A program made the position numbers and the translations under genes. Below the pieces are notes generated by a model. That model did not search any database, was not told the DNA's origin, and saw nothing but the letters and a program-made list of their open reading frames with translations. A DNA stretch of 64,000 nt from Aquitalea aquatica (GTDB taxonomy: Bacteria; Pseudomonadota; Gammaproteobacteria; Burkholderiales; Chromobacteriaceae). Location of the stretch: contig NZ_JACERN010000003.1 in NCBI RefSeq assembly GCF_013911085.1, positions 1 to 64,000 on the forward strand. The letters run 5' to 3'. Positions within the stretch are counted from its first letter, which is position 1; every line of letters starts with the position of its first letter. Positions 28,451 to 37,364 of this stretch are shown here, piece by piece.

Positions 28451-29118
28451 TAGCGTGTCTCCCCGGCAAGAATGCTGACTTTCCTGATATCGGCCACCTT
28501 ACCGGCCAGCGCATCCATCACCACTACTGTCAGCATGCCCTCGGCAATGGCCAATGGCACTTGCGTCAGCGCGAAAATGCCACCGAACTTGATGGCGGCA
28601 GTCATGAAGCCACCCACCGGGTCCGGATAGGCCAGCGCCAGCTGGATCGAGGTGGTGATGTAGGTAGCCAGATCCCCCAGCGCCGCGGCAAGAAACATCG
28701 ACACGGCCACCGACAAGCCAAGACGTTGCCCCAGCTTCCATAAGCCATAGCTGACCCAGGGGCCGACGATGGCCATGGAGAACAGGTTGGCCCCGAGCGT
28801 GGTCAGGCCGCCATGTGCGAGCAGCAAAGCCTGGAACAGCAAGACCATGGCCCCCAGTACCGCCATGACGGCTGGCCCGAACACCACCGCGCCAAAGCCG
28901 GTACCGGTAGGGTGGGAGCAAGACCCGGTTACGCTGGGCATTTTCAGGGCGGACAAGACAAAGGCAAAGGCCCCGGCAGCGGCCAGATTCATTCTGGCTT
29001 GCGGACGTTCCGCCAGGATTTTGCGAATGCGCCAGACACCGCCGGCAAAGAAGGGAGCAGAAACGGAATACCAGGCAAGACAGTGCTTGGCCGGCAAATA
29101 GCCTTCCATGATGTGCAT
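28450..29118 (-). CDS. cbiM: Cobalt ECF transporter substrate-binding protein
   Basis: The S component that binds Co2+. 222 residues, about seven helices. The mature N-terminus MHIMEGYLP supplies the invariant His2 of the ATCUN-like metal site, which fixes the start at 29118; further metal-site residues lie in [21 protein letters not shown]. First gene of cbiMNQO, 80 nt downstream of a cobalamin riboswitch, so it is expected to be repressed by adenosylcobalamin. No strong ribosome binding site is visible, which is consistent with riboswitch control of translation. Confidence 0.94.
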   Translation of the reverse strand: MHIMEGYLPAKHCLAWYSVSAPFFAGGVWRIRKILAERPQARMNLAAAGAFAFVLSALKMPSVTGSCSHPTGTGFGAVVFGPAVMAVLGAMVLLFQALLLAHGGLTTLGANLFSMAIVGPWVSYGLWKLGQRLGLSVAVSMFLAAALGDLATYITTSIQLALAYPDPVGGFMTAAIKFGGIFALTQVPLAIAEGMLTVVVMDALAGKVADIRKVSILAGETR

Positions 29119-29197
29119 GATGATGACCCACTGTGAAAGTGGCGCGGACTCTGCATATTGCCCCCCGGCAGCATGACAGGCGCGCTCACAAACGCTG

Positions 29198-29378
29198 ATG
29201 GCAGGTCTCCTGACTTCCGGCTCCAGCAGCTTTGCTCGTCTTCCCGGCTTGGTGTCTTGCTGGTGGATGCAGCCAAGACAGCCAGTGACATGATGCGCAA
29301 AGCCTAACCGATTACAGTTGCGGGGGCAGTTGCAGCCTTGCACTGCATTCCCTTTTCACCGGCGATGCCGGCACCATC
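29198..29378 (-). promoter_or_regulatory. Cobalamin riboswitch controlling cbiMNQO
   Basis: On the minus strand the leader has all the expected blocks in order: GGTGCC at the 5' end, the GAAAAGGGAAT segment, GCCCCCGCAACTGTAA, GGGAAGACGAG, GGAGCCGGAAGTCAGGAGAC and the B12 box ending ACCTGCC (29200-29216). Boundaries are approximate. Confidence 0.93.
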
Positions 29379-29384
29379 AATGGC

Positions 29385-30091
29385 CGTCAGGATACGCCAA
29401 GTTCATGCCCTGCGCAAAATGACCACGCCCCGGTGCCCGGCATGGTGCAGGCCTGGCGGCTTGGCACATTGCCCGCCTCGTACGGGCTGCCGGCCAGCGA
29501 TTCTGACAAAGGTAGGCATCATTAGTATTTGGGTACGGCCGCCTTGCTTGCGACGAGAAAGTCATCATTTTGTTGTGCATTGCATTTCAGCTCATCCCCC
29601 GGCCTTCATCATCTATTTTGCATATATTCCCTCTTATCCCTCTTTGCCAAACGTATCCGCACAGGTGGCGGAGTAGCGACATCACGGCGAGTATCTGCGG
29701 TTGCCCGGTGTCGTTCCGGGTAACTGTATAAATTATTTGATTAAAAATAGACCAGTTTAAATAAATCTCCTGCTTGCAGTACCTGTCAGTGCGCTGCTTT
29801 TTTCTCCATTTAATAAGAAAAATTACAACACTTTCAAGAAATGTCTTCCCATCAAACAAATGTCGAGTTTACAATTGTAAATAACAACAGCTTAAACGTT
29901 TGGTATCTAATGCGCTCGACACCATGGCTGTGGTGCCGGTGCGGGTGGCAAGGCTGTTGCGGGTGGTTTGCGAGTGTTCTGGCTGGCTGTGCCTGGCACA
30001 GCCGTGAGGGAAGCTTGCAGGGAAGGGCGCTAGGACTGGCGTCCTGTCTGGGGCAGTGTGCTGCCCTGTTAATGTGATGGAGTTTTAGAAA
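29385..30091. other. Gene-free AT-rich regulatory interval between cbi and fimbrial operons
   Basis: About 700 nt without a credible gene. The centre (about 29560-29920) is much richer in A+T than its surroundings. It contains the perfect 14-bp palindrome TTTACAATTGTAAA (29868-29881) and, in the fimbrial leader, two hairpins: GGCTGTGCC/GGCACAGCC (29985-30003) and GGGCAG/CTGCCC (about 30051-30066). It probably holds divergent promoters and the control region of the fimbrial genes. Confidence 0.5.
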
Positions 30092-30625
30092 ATGAAAAAG
30101 ATTGTTTCGGTTTTGGTAATCGGGTTGGGCATCTACTCTGCTGGCGCGCTGGCAGCGGATGGCACCATTACCATCAATGGCAAGATCACTGCCAATACCT
30201 GCACCATCACCGGCACCAGTGGCAGCAATGTCACCGTGACCCTGCCGACGGTGTCGACTTCTGCGCTGGCTACTGCCGGTCAGGTTGCCGGTGTCACCCC
30301 GTTTGCGCTGAACCTGAGCAACTGTAACGGCACCAGTGCCCAGACCCATTTCGAACTGGGCGCCACTGTCGACCAGAGCACGGGCAACCTGTTCAATGCC
30401 AGCGGTTCCGGCATGGCCACCAATGTGGAAGTTCAGCTGCTGAACAATACCTTCCAGCCGATCAATGTCGCCACCAGCGCCAACTCGCAGACCGTTACCT
30501 TGTCTGGCAGCTCGCCGAACAAGACCGGCACCATGAACTACTACGCACAGTACATCGCCACCGGTGGTGCATCCACCGCGGGTACGGTGAATACCAGTGT
30601 GCAGTACTCGATGATTTACAACTAA
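30092..30625 (+). CDS. Major fimbrial subunit (chaperone-usher pilin)
   Basis: A 177-residue exported pilin. The signal peptide MKKIVSVLVIGLGIYSAGALA is followed by a mature domain starting ADGTITINGKITANTCTITG with the first cysteine of the pilin disulfide, the second being in LNLSNCNGTSAQ. The C-terminus NTSVQYSMIYN has the penultimate tyrosine and alternating hydrophobic residues read by PapD-type chaperones. The middle is rich in Ser/Thr/Asn/Gly, as in pilins. First gene of the four-gene fimbrial operon. Confidence 0.9.
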   Translation: MKKIVSVLVIGLGIYSAGALAADGTITINGKITANTCTITGTSGSNVTVTLPTVSTSALATAGQVAGVTPFALNLSNCNGTSAQTHFELGATVDQSTGNLFNASGSGMATNVEVQLLNNTFQPINVATSANSQTVTLSGSSPNKTGTMNYYAQYIATGGASTAGTVNTSVQYSMIYN

Positions 30626-30695
30626 GCAGTACCCGCCCGGTGGTCTGGGGAATGCCTCCCCGGATCGCCAGGGCAATCGTTGAGGCAGGTGCAGA

Positions 30696-31445
30696 ATGAA
30701 AAAAATAGCAAAATTCGGGGCAGTCGTATTCACCAGCATGGCCATGCTGCTGGTATCCGCCGCGCAGGCTAATGTGGTGATTACCGGGACACGCATCATC
30801 TATAAGTCAGATGATCGCGAAGTCACCATCAAGATGGACAATGTTGGCCATGACCCGGCGCTGGTACAGGTCTGGGCTGACCGTGGCAATGAAAAGTCCG
30901 AGCCCACCACGGCCGATGCGCCCTTCCTGATCATGCCGCCGATTTTTCGGGTCGACCCGGCCAAGGCGCAAACCGTGCGCCTGACCTTTACCGGCGATAG
31001 CGTGCCGCAAGATCGGGAGTCGGTATTCTGGCTGAATATCCTGGATATTCCACCCCTGCCCAAGGTGAATAATGAGCAGCACAACTATGTGCAGGTGGCC
31101 TTCCGTTCCCGCCTCAAGTTGTTCTACCGCCCGGCCGGCCTGCCCGGTAATCCGGATGATGCGGCAGACAAACTCAGCTGGCAGCTGGTGTCCCTTGGCG
31201 GGAATCTTGGCTACGCCTTGCGTGCCAGCAATGCCAGCGCCTTTCATGTCTCGCTCAATTTCAGTGCCATCCAGCTGGGTGGCCATGAATACCGCAGCGA
31301 AGGCGGCATGGTTGCACCCGGCGGCAGTAGCGATTTCAAGCTGAAAGGGCTCAATGTGCGCCCCAGCGGCGAAACGACGCTGCACTATGAAAGCATCAAT
31401 GATTTTGGTGCTCCGGTTGCGCACAGCCTGCCGCTGAAACCTTGA
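30696..31445 (+). CDS. Fimbrial periplasmic chaperone (PapD/FimC family)
   Basis: A 249-residue periplasmic chaperone with signal peptide (ending SAAQA), then two immunoglobulin-like domains. Domain 1 has VVITGTRIIYKSDDREVTIKMDN, PFLIMPPIFRVDPAKAQTVRL and the conserved DRESVFWLNILDIPP; RLKLFYRP closes it. Domain 2 ends GAPVAHSLPLKP. It donates a beta strand to unfolded pilins and delivers them to the usher. Located between the pilin and usher genes, all on one strand. Confidence 0.93.
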   Translation: MKKIAKFGAVVFTSMAMLLVSAAQANVVITGTRIIYKSDDREVTIKMDNVGHDPALVQVWADRGNEKSEPTTADAPFLIMPPIFRVDPAKAQTVRLTFTGDSVPQDRESVFWLNILDIPPLPKVNNEQHNYVQVAFRSRLKLFYRPAGLPGNPDDAADKLSWQLVSLGGNLGYALRASNASAFHVSLNFSAIQLGGHEYRSEGGMVAPGGSSDFKLKGLNVRPSGETTLHYESINDFGAPVAHSLPLKP

Positions 31446-31515
31446 TCAATCAGGACCGGGCAGCACGACGCGATGTCGTCGTTCCTGCCGGGTTCATGCC
31501 AGATAGCGTGCTGCC

Positions 31516-34104
31516 ATGATTAAAAATCCTAGCCGACAGGCATCGGCCTGCTGGATGCTCAAACCATTGAGCCTGATGCTGATTGCCGTGTTCAGTCCGG
31601 CTGCGGCATGGGCGGTCGATGCCAATCCGGCCGACGGTGCTGTGGCATTGAACGATGTACAGTTCAATCCGGCTTTCCTGGGGCAGACTCCGGATGGCAA
31701 GCCGCTGGACCTGTCGCGCTTCAGTGGTAGCGGCGCAGCCCTGCCGGGGACTTATCGTGCCGATGTTTTCGTCAATATGGGCTGGCTGGGCCGGCGCGAT
31801 GTTGTCCTGCGCGAGCGGGATGATCACAAGGTGGTAGCCTGTTTTAACCGCGCCATGCTGGACGACATGGGTGTGGACTTCAGCCGGCTGCAAGAAAGCG
31901 ACGCACTGACACGGCAAGACGCCAGCGCTTGCCATGAAATCGGTGCCATCGTGCCGGGTGCGCTCAGCAGTTTCAATGCTTCCGATCTGAAACTGGATGT
32001 CAGCATTCCCCAGCTTTATGTCCACAGCCATGCCCGTGGTTATGTTGACCCGCAATACTGGGATGCCGGTGCACCCTTTGCCGGTTTCATCAACTACAAC
32101 GCCAATGCCTATCGCTATGACAACGGCAGCGCCGGCAAGACGACCCAGTATTACCTAGGCAGCAATGCCGGGTTGAATATCGGTGAGTGGCGGCTGCGCT
32201 ATAACGCAGCGCTGACCCAGCAAAACTATGCCAACCAGACGGGTGATGCGCGCCATTATCAGAATATTTCCACCTATGCCCAGCACGACCTGACAGCATG
32301 GAAATCAGTACTGACGCTAGGCGACAGCTTTACCCCGTCCGATCTGTTCAGCTCGGTAGGCTTTCGCGGGGCTCAGATCAATTCTGACGACCGCATGCTG
32401 CCGGAATCAATGCAGGGCTATGCGCCTGTTGTGCGCGGTGTGGCCGAGACCAATGCCCGAGTGTCGATTCGCCAGAATGGCAATCTGATCTATGAAAACA
32501 CCGTGCCGCCCGGCGAGTTCCAGATCAACGACCTGTACAACACCGGCTATGCCGGTGATCTGAATGTCACGGTTACCGAAGCCGATGGCCGTACCCGCCA
32601 GTTCGTGGTGCCGTATGCCGCAGTGCCCCAGCTGCTGCGTGCCAGTCAGTCGCGCTACAGCATCACGGCAGGCCAGCTGCGTGATGAAAGCCTCAATACC
32701 CGGCCAAACTTTATCCAGGCTACTTATCAGCGTGGCTTGAACAATACGGTCACCCTCTATGGTGGGGTGATCGCGGCCGAACACTATCAGGCCGGCATGC
32801 TGGGGGTGGCGCTGAATACGCCGTTTGGCGCGCTAGCCACCGATGTAACCCAGTCACAAGCCCACAATCTGCCCAGCATGGCAGGGTTAGGCTCGGAGCT
32901 GACCGGTCAGAGTTATCGCGTCACCTATAGCAAGCTGCTGGAGTCCACTCGCACCAACTTCACCGTGGCGGCTTACCGTTATTCGACCGAGGGCTATCTG
33001 GAGTTCAACAGCTATGCCGCGCTGATCAATCAGGGCAGCGTGGTTTACCGCACGCGCAACAAGTTCCAGCTTAATGTCGATCAGCCACTGGCCGAGGGCT
33101 GGGGCCATGTGTTCGTCAGCGGATCGACCCAGGACTACTGGAACCAGCCCGGACGTGACCTGCTATACCAGGCCGGCTATTCCAATAGCTACAAATGGGG
33201 CAGTTTCAGCGTGTCGGCTGGCCGCAGCAAAGACTCCCAGAACAACAACACCACCCAGTACATGCTCAGCATATCGATTCCGCTGGGCAAGCAGCCTACT
33301 TCGCCCTTGCTCACTGCCAGCGTTACCCGCGACAGCATGCACAATGGCAGCGAGCAGCTGTCGCTGAGCGGCTCGGCCGGCGAAATGCGCAATATCAGTT
33401 ACAACGCCTATGCCAGTGCCAACCAGTTCAATGGCAGAGAGGGCAGCACAGGTGGCGGTGGCAATCTGCAATACGCCACCTCGGCCGCCACCTTCTCGGC
33501 CGGTGCCAGCAGCATGGGTGACACCTCGCAGCAATCGCTGGGAGTGAGTGGGGCGCTGGTGTTCCATCCGGGTGGGGTGACAGCAGCCCAGTCGCTGGGC
33601 GAATCCATTGCGGTGATCGAAGCCCCTGGTGCGGAAGGTGCCATGGTCAATAACGTCAACGGGGTTCGGGTCAACCACAACGGCTATGCCGTGGTGACCA
33701 ACCTGATGCCCTATCGGCAAAACGACATCACGCTCGACCCCAAGGGCATGAATGAAGACGTGGAATTGCAGGAAACATCCAGCAAGCTGGCACCGCGCTC
33801 CGGCGCCATTGCCATGGTGAAATTCCCTACCCAACAGGGCAAACCGATGATCGTCCGCTTGCGGCAGGCCAATGGCGACAATCTGCCGGTAGGCGCCAGC
33901 GTACAGCAGGCCGATGGCACCGAACTGGCCATGGTGGGGCAGGGTGGACGTACCTTCCTGCGTGGTCAGGAAGGCAAGCCGCTGCGTGTTAGCTGGGGTG
34001 CACAGGCCAAGCAGCAGTGCAGCTTCAGCTACGCCAGTCCAGTGCAAGAAACCGGCACCCGCAAGAACAAGGGCTATCTGCAGACTGACGCGGTATGCCA
34101 GTAG
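31516..34104 (+). CDS. Outer-membrane fimbrial usher
   Basis: An 862-residue PapC/FimD family usher that secretes and polymerises pilins. The signal peptide (ending AWA near residue 33) is followed by the N-terminal chaperone-binding domain (VQFNPAFLGQ, GSGAALPGTYRADVFVNMGW), a 24-strand beta barrel with plug domain (residues about 140-680: DDRMLPESMQGYAPVVRGVA, PPGEFQINDLYNTGYAGDL) and C-terminal plug-like domains ending in LQTDAVCQ with paired cysteines. A short GC hairpin region lies in the 70-nt gap after the chaperone gene. The size and order are standard. Confidence 0.95.
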   Translation: MIKNPSRQASACWMLKPLSLMLIAVFSPAAAWAVDANPADGAVALNDVQFNPAFLGQTPDGKPLDLSRFSGSGAALPGTYRADVFVNMGWLGRRDVVLRERDDHKVVACFNRAMLDDMGVDFSRLQESDALTRQDASACHEIGAIVPGALSSFNASDLKLDVSIPQLYVHSHARGYVDPQYWDAGAPFAGFINYNANAYRYDNGSAGKTTQYYLGSNAGLNIGEWRLRYNAALTQQNYANQTGDARHYQNISTYAQHDLTAWKSVLTLGDSFTPSDLFSSVGFRGAQINSDDRMLPESMQGYAPVVRGVAETNARVSIRQNGNLIYENTVPPGEFQINDLYNTGYAGDLNVTVTEADGRTRQFVVPYAAVPQLLRASQSRYSITAGQLRDESLNTRPNFIQATYQRGLNNTVTLYGGVIAAEHYQAGMLGVALNTPFGALATDVTQSQAHNLPSMAGLGSELTGQSYRVTYSKLLESTRTNFTVAAYRYSTEGYLEFNSYAALINQGSVVYRTRNKFQLNVDQPLAEGWGHVFVSGSTQDYWNQPGRDLLYQAGYSNSYKWGSFSVSAGRSKDSQNNNTTQYMLSISIPLGKQPTSPLLTASVTRDSMHNGSEQLSLSGSAGEMRNISYNAYASANQFNGREGSTGGGGNLQYATSAATFSAGASSMGDTSQQSLGVSGALVFHPGGVTAAQSLGESIAVIEAPGAEGAMVNNVNGVRVNHNGYAVVTNLMPYRQNDITLDPKGMNEDVELQETSSKLAPRSGAIAMVKFPTQQGKPMIVRLRQANGDNLPVGASVQQADGTELAMVGQGGRTFLRGQEGKPLRVSWGAQAKQQCSFSYASPVQETGTRKNKGYLQTDAVCQ

Positions 34105-34174
34105 TCACCCGACGGAGCGGGCTGCCTGTCCTGATACATGGCACGCCGGCGATCTGTCCCTTACTGAAATGGTT

Positions 34175-35137
34175 ATGAATATGCGCAAGTACCTGCAACA
34201 GACATTCGCAGCTCTGGCTTTGCTGCTGTTATTGCTGCCCAATGCCAGCCACGCGCTGGGCTGCTGGTTGAACCAGTCCGGCGGGCCGCTGAGCAGCACA
34301 TTGACGCTGCCGAATAATGTGTATATTTCCTCGATTGCGCCAACCGGAACGGTCATCTGGCAGTCTCCGCTGCAAAGCATTTCGGTGTACTGCACGCAGA
34401 GTGTGGGAGAGAACGTCTATTTCTGGGTCAACCCGACAAATCAGACGCTGGCAGCCGGTGTCCAGATCGGCATCATTTTCAATGGCGTGACTTATACCCA
34501 GACCAGCGGTGCCATCAATACCGGTATTTATGTGCCGCAAGGCGGACAGGTCACCAGTAATCTGCAGTACTCCATTGTGATATTGAAGTCGTCTAATTCA
34601 CCCAGCAGTGGCGTAGTCAACATCAATAGCTACCCGGTATTCCAGCTGGATGGCAAGGGCGGCCTGAATAATGTGCCGATTAATTTTAATCAGCTGCTGA
34701 ACGGCAGTGTCACCTTTACCCCGGGTGGTACTTGTGCGCTCAGTGCTGCCGATGTCAATCGCAGCATCACCCTGCCCAATGCTTCGACCTTTAATTTCCC
34801 CAGCGTCGGCAGCACCTTTGGCCGGACCTATTTCACCATTACCGCCAGCAATTGTTCGACCGGGGTAAATACCGCGACTTTCCGTTTTTCTGGTACGCCT
34901 GATAGCAATATTGCAACCGAGTTTGCCAATAACGGTACGGCTACTGGGGTGGCGGTCAATATGGCATCGGCTGGCGACGGGCTGAATATCGGTGCCAATT
35001 CGACCAACAATACCCGGGTGGTGAATGTGCAATCGCAGATGGCGCAGCTGCCGCTTTATGTCGAGTACTACCGGACCGCTGCCATGGTGCCGGGCACCGT
35101 GCAGTCGATTGTCAGCGTCACCATGTTGTATCAATAG
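34175..35137 (+). CDS. Fimbrial tip adhesin/minor subunit
   Basis: A 320-residue two-domain fimbrial protein: signal peptide (MRKYLQQTFAALALLLLLLP, ending SHA), an N-terminal receptor-binding-like domain of about 150 residues with cysteines in ALGCWLNQSGG and VYCTQSVGE, and a C-terminal pilin domain beginning near VTFTPGGTCALSAADV and ending IVSVTMLYQ, with the chaperone-recognition pattern. This architecture is that of tip adhesins such as FimH, whose ligand cannot be inferred. The start could also be ATG 34169 or 34181. It ends the operon before a strong terminator. Confidence 0.83.
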   Translation: MNMRKYLQQTFAALALLLLLLPNASHALGCWLNQSGGPLSSTLTLPNNVYISSIAPTGTVIWQSPLQSISVYCTQSVGENVYFWVNPTNQTLAAGVQIGIIFNGVTYTQTSGAINTGIYVPQGGQVTSNLQYSIVILKSSNSPSSGVVNINSYPVFQLDGKGGLNNVPINFNQLLNGSVTFTPGGTCALSAADVNRSITLPNASTFNFPSVGSTFGRTYFTITASNCSTGVNTATFRFSGTPDSNIATEFANNGTATGVAVNMASAGDGLNIGANSTNNTRVVNVQSQMAQLPLYVEYYRTAAMVPGTVQSIVSVTMLYQ

Positions 35138-35173
35138 CGCGCAGGTCTGCGCCCGTGCGGGCTGCTCCACATG

Positions 35174-35211
35174 AAAAAACCAGCAACTGGAATCAGGCTG
35201 CTGGTTTTTTT
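35174..35211. terminator. Bidirectional intrinsic terminator between the fimbrial operon and mini-fimbrin
   Basis: AAAAAACCAGCA pairs with TGCTGGTTTTTTT across a 13-nt loop. It serves the adhesin gene on the plus strand and, through the A-run, the convergent small gene. Confidence 0.82.
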
Positions 35212-35243
35212 CGTTTTGGCGGACAGTCGTCCGCTGGGGCGTA

Positions 35244-35537
35244 TCAGTTGTAGACAATATTGACGATGCCGTTACCCGTGGTAGTACCTTGCACTTTGCT
35301 CAAGGTCAGCGACTGGGTGTTGTCCATGCCAGCGCAGGAGGGGCCGGAGACTTGTTGGCGTGCTGCCTGATACAGACGCGGCTGACTGGCGTAAGCCAGC
35401 AGGGTGGCCGCAGGAATGGCGCAGGGGCTCTTGGCGATTTGCCCAGAAAAATCGATACGACCGCCGTTGTCGGCGCTGGCAATGTTTGCTTGCAGGCAGG
35501 CCAGGGTAATCATCACACCAATCATTTTCTTCATCAC
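35244..35537 (-). CDS. Small fimbrin-like exported protein (97 residues)
   Basis: A short exported protein with signal peptide MMKKMIGVMITLACLQANIASA and a mature part of about 75 residues. The mature start GGRIDFSGQIAKSPCAIPA resembles a pilin N-terminal extension plus first strand with its cysteine; a second cysteine is in SGPSCAGMDN and the end, GIVNIVYN, repeats the -VYN/-IYN ending of the major pilin with a penultimate tyrosine. It is half the length of a normal pilin. AGGAGG precedes the start. It is convergent with the fimbrial operon, so it may be a terminator-like minor subunit or regulator of pilus length; no known family was recognised. Confidence 0.65.
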   Translation of the reverse strand: MMKKMIGVMITLACLQANIASADNGGRIDFSGQIAKSPCAIPAATLLAYASQPRLYQAARQQVSGPSCAGMDNTQSLTLSKVQGTTTGNGIVNIVYN

Positions 35538-35806
35538 ACACCTCCTGCACTCATTCGGAGCGGCATATTTTGAATCGCATAATGTGATTTAAAATAAAGC
35601 CATTCATTTGTAAGTAAACCGTGCTTGCAGTGTAGGAGTCGTGTGCTTGAAAAGCAATACTGGCAATAGTTGATATATTTAAAACAAGAATTATCAAATC
35701 AAGCAGTAGGCTGACTGCGAGGCCGTTTCAGTCTACGGATGGCCATCAGGCCTTGCCTGGCGGGGATGTCGACGGCCGGCTGGCGGCCGTTGCAGAGGGG
35801 GCGTGC

Positions 35807-36274
35807 TTAGTCTGGTTGTTCCAGATTGGTTTTTATCTGTTGCAATAATCGCAACAGCTCACTGCGTTGCTGGGCGGCGATGCCATCCATGGCTTTGGCG
35901 GCCAGCTGACGACCCTGCTGGCGCAAGGTGCTGTGTAGGGCCTGGCCGTCTGCTGTCAGCGTCAGGCGTACCGTGCGGCGGTCGCGCGTGTCGGCATGGG
36001 CTTGCAGCAGCCCGGCTTCCTTCAGGCGAGCAATCAGCCGGGTAAGCTGGGCCTTGTCACGCCCCGAGTGCAGGGCCAGATCGCTTTGGCTGGCTCCAGG
36101 GTGGCGAGAAAAATAGCCCAGCACCTTGCCCTCCATATGCGTCAAACCGAGCTCGTCCGCACGGATGGCAGCAAACTGCAGCGCGCGATATTGATGCATC
36201 AGCGTGTGAATGGATTCGAAAATCTGCTCGGCGGTGTCGTCAACTTGGTTGACAAGGTCAACTTTATTTTGCAT
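35807..36274 (-). CDS. MarR family transcriptional regulator
   Basis: A 155-residue winged-helix repressor-type protein: helices from about residue 20, LTHMEGKVLGYFSRHPGASQSDLALHSGRDKAQLTRLIARL for the DNA-binding core, the wing with DTRDRRTVRLTLTADG, and a C-terminal dimerisation helix. The ATG at 36274 begins MQNKVDLVNQVDD; a TTG 18 nt upstream is less likely. It is divergent from the siderophore-interacting protein gene with only 33 nt between starts, so it probably controls that gene and itself. Confidence 0.85.
   Translation of the reverse strand: MQNKVDLVNQVDDTAEQIFESIHTLMHQYRALQFAAIRADELGLTHMEGKVLGYFSRHPGASQSDLALHSGRDKAQLTRLIARLKEAGLLQAHADTRDRRTVRLTLTADGQALHSTLRQQGRQLAAKAMDGIAAQQRSELLRLLQQIKTNLEQPD
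36239..36262. promoter_or_regulatory. Array of GTCAAC half-sites at the marR start
   Basis: GTCAAC-TTG-GTTGAC-AAG-GTCAAC: three alternately oriented six-mers spaced by 3 nt, within the first codons of the regulator; a GTCAAT lies at 36288. Candidate autoregulatory operator, though the codons for VDLVNQVDD alone could create the pattern. Confidence 0.35.
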
Positions 36275-36307
36275 ATTAGGTGATATTGTCAATTAATTGG
36301 AGTGACT

Positions 36308-37045
36308 ATGTCTAGCATTTTGCCGCAACACCGCATCGAGCGGGTCAGATATGAACTGATCAAGCGCAAGGTAACCGTCAGCAAGGTCGAGCGCGCTGGC
36401 GATGGCTTTGCCCGTATCAGCTTTACCGGGGACGATCTGGCTGGCTTCCAGTCCCTGTCTTTTGATGACCACATCAAGTTCATCTTCAGCAATGCGCAGG
36501 GTGAAACCATACTGCGCGATTACACCCCCAGTCATTGGGATGCGGCTCAGGGTGTACTGGTACTGGAGTTCGCCCTGCATGGTGCGGGTGCTGCTGCCAC
36601 TTGGGCGGAACAGGCTGCGGTGGGCATGATGGCCATGATAGGCGGCCCCAAGGGTTCGATGATCATTCATTCGCAACAAGACTGGCATCTGCTGGTGGGT
36701 GATGATTCGGCTCTGCCGGCCATTCGCCGCCGCCTGGCCGAGCTGCCGGTATCCACCCACGCCGATGTCTTATTGCTGCGCCCGGCCGGGTTAGATGCCT
36801 GGTCCGTGCCGCGTCAACAAGAATGGCAGCTGCAGCAAGTAACAGCCCCGGCCGCCGTACTGACTGCCCTGCGCCAGTGGCAAGCCCCTGCGGGTAATGG
36901 CTTTGCCTGGTGCGCCGGCGAGGGTGGGCTGATGCGTCAGGTTCGCAGTATTCTGCTGGAGGAAAAAGCCCTGCCACGGGAAGGTGTACGAGTGGCGGCG
37001 TACTGGCGGCAGGGCGAGGCTGATTTTCACGAACGACTGGTTTGA
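36308..37045 (+). CDS. Siderophore-interacting protein (FAD-dependent ferric reductase family)
   Basis: A 245-residue flavoprotein of the ViuB/SIP family that reduces ferric siderophore complexes in the cytoplasm. The N-terminal beta-barrel has RDYTPSHWD, the flavin-binding motif equivalent to RxYTxR, and the C-terminal half has GGPKGSMIIHSQQDWHLLVGDDSALPAI and FAWCAGEGGLMRQVRSILLEE. The ATG at 36308 follows GGAG by 5 nt. It is divergent from a MarR gene. Immediately after its stop an IS3 transposase remnant begins, so the last few residues (ADFHERLV) might have been altered. Confidence 0.9.
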   Translation: MSSILPQHRIERVRYELIKRKVTVSKVERAGDGFARISFTGDDLAGFQSLSFDDHIKFIFSNAQGETILRDYTPSHWDAAQGVLVLEFALHGAGAAATWAEQAAVGMMAMIGGPKGSMIIHSQQDWHLLVGDDSALPAIRRRLAELPVSTHADVLLLRPAGLDAWSVPRQQEWQLQQVTAPAAVLTALRQWQAPAGNGFAWCAGEGGLMRQVRSILLEEKALPREGVRVAAYWRQGEADFHERLV

Positions 37046-37055
37046 GGTGAGGCTG

Positions 37056-37292
37056 GTATTGAAGTCCAGCATGAGTCGGCCACGATAATGCCATGGCGGA
37101 GAGGTTCTCCCGTTGCTGAAGCGGGAGCGTATCAAGCGAAAAACCGATGATGACCAGGAGGAGGTCTGCCGAGACCTTGTCAATTACGTCGAGGTATTTT
37201 ATAACCCGAGGCCCCGACATAGTTCCGCAAATGGGCTATCAGCAGTAGCGTTTGCGAAACAATATCTCCAGCGGCTCAAGCGTGCCTGGTAA
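37056..37292 (+). pseudogene. Degenerate C-terminus of an IS3-family transposase
   Basis: Reading across frames gives LKSSMSR, then HDNAMAERF, then LLKRERIKRK and VCRDLVNYVEVFYNPRPRHSS with AFAKQYLQRLKRAW before a stop. This is the end of an IS3-type OrfB integrase domain, including the final catalytic glutamate region (NAMAERF) and the YNP-RRH-like tail. Frames change near 37086 and 37110, so it is a decayed fragment. No terminal repeats or OrfA were found nearby. Confidence 0.75.
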
Positions 37293-37364
37293 AACTGGGG
37301 CGATTCATTTTTTCTGGGAAATGAAACAAAACCACTTCCCTGGTGTGTTTCGAGAGCCCTGTTT

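Noticed and set aside
29587-29859. 90-codon minus-strand frame in the AT-rich interval before the fimbrial genes
   Set aside because: No ribosome binding site, atypical composition and no family resemblance; the region looks regulatory.
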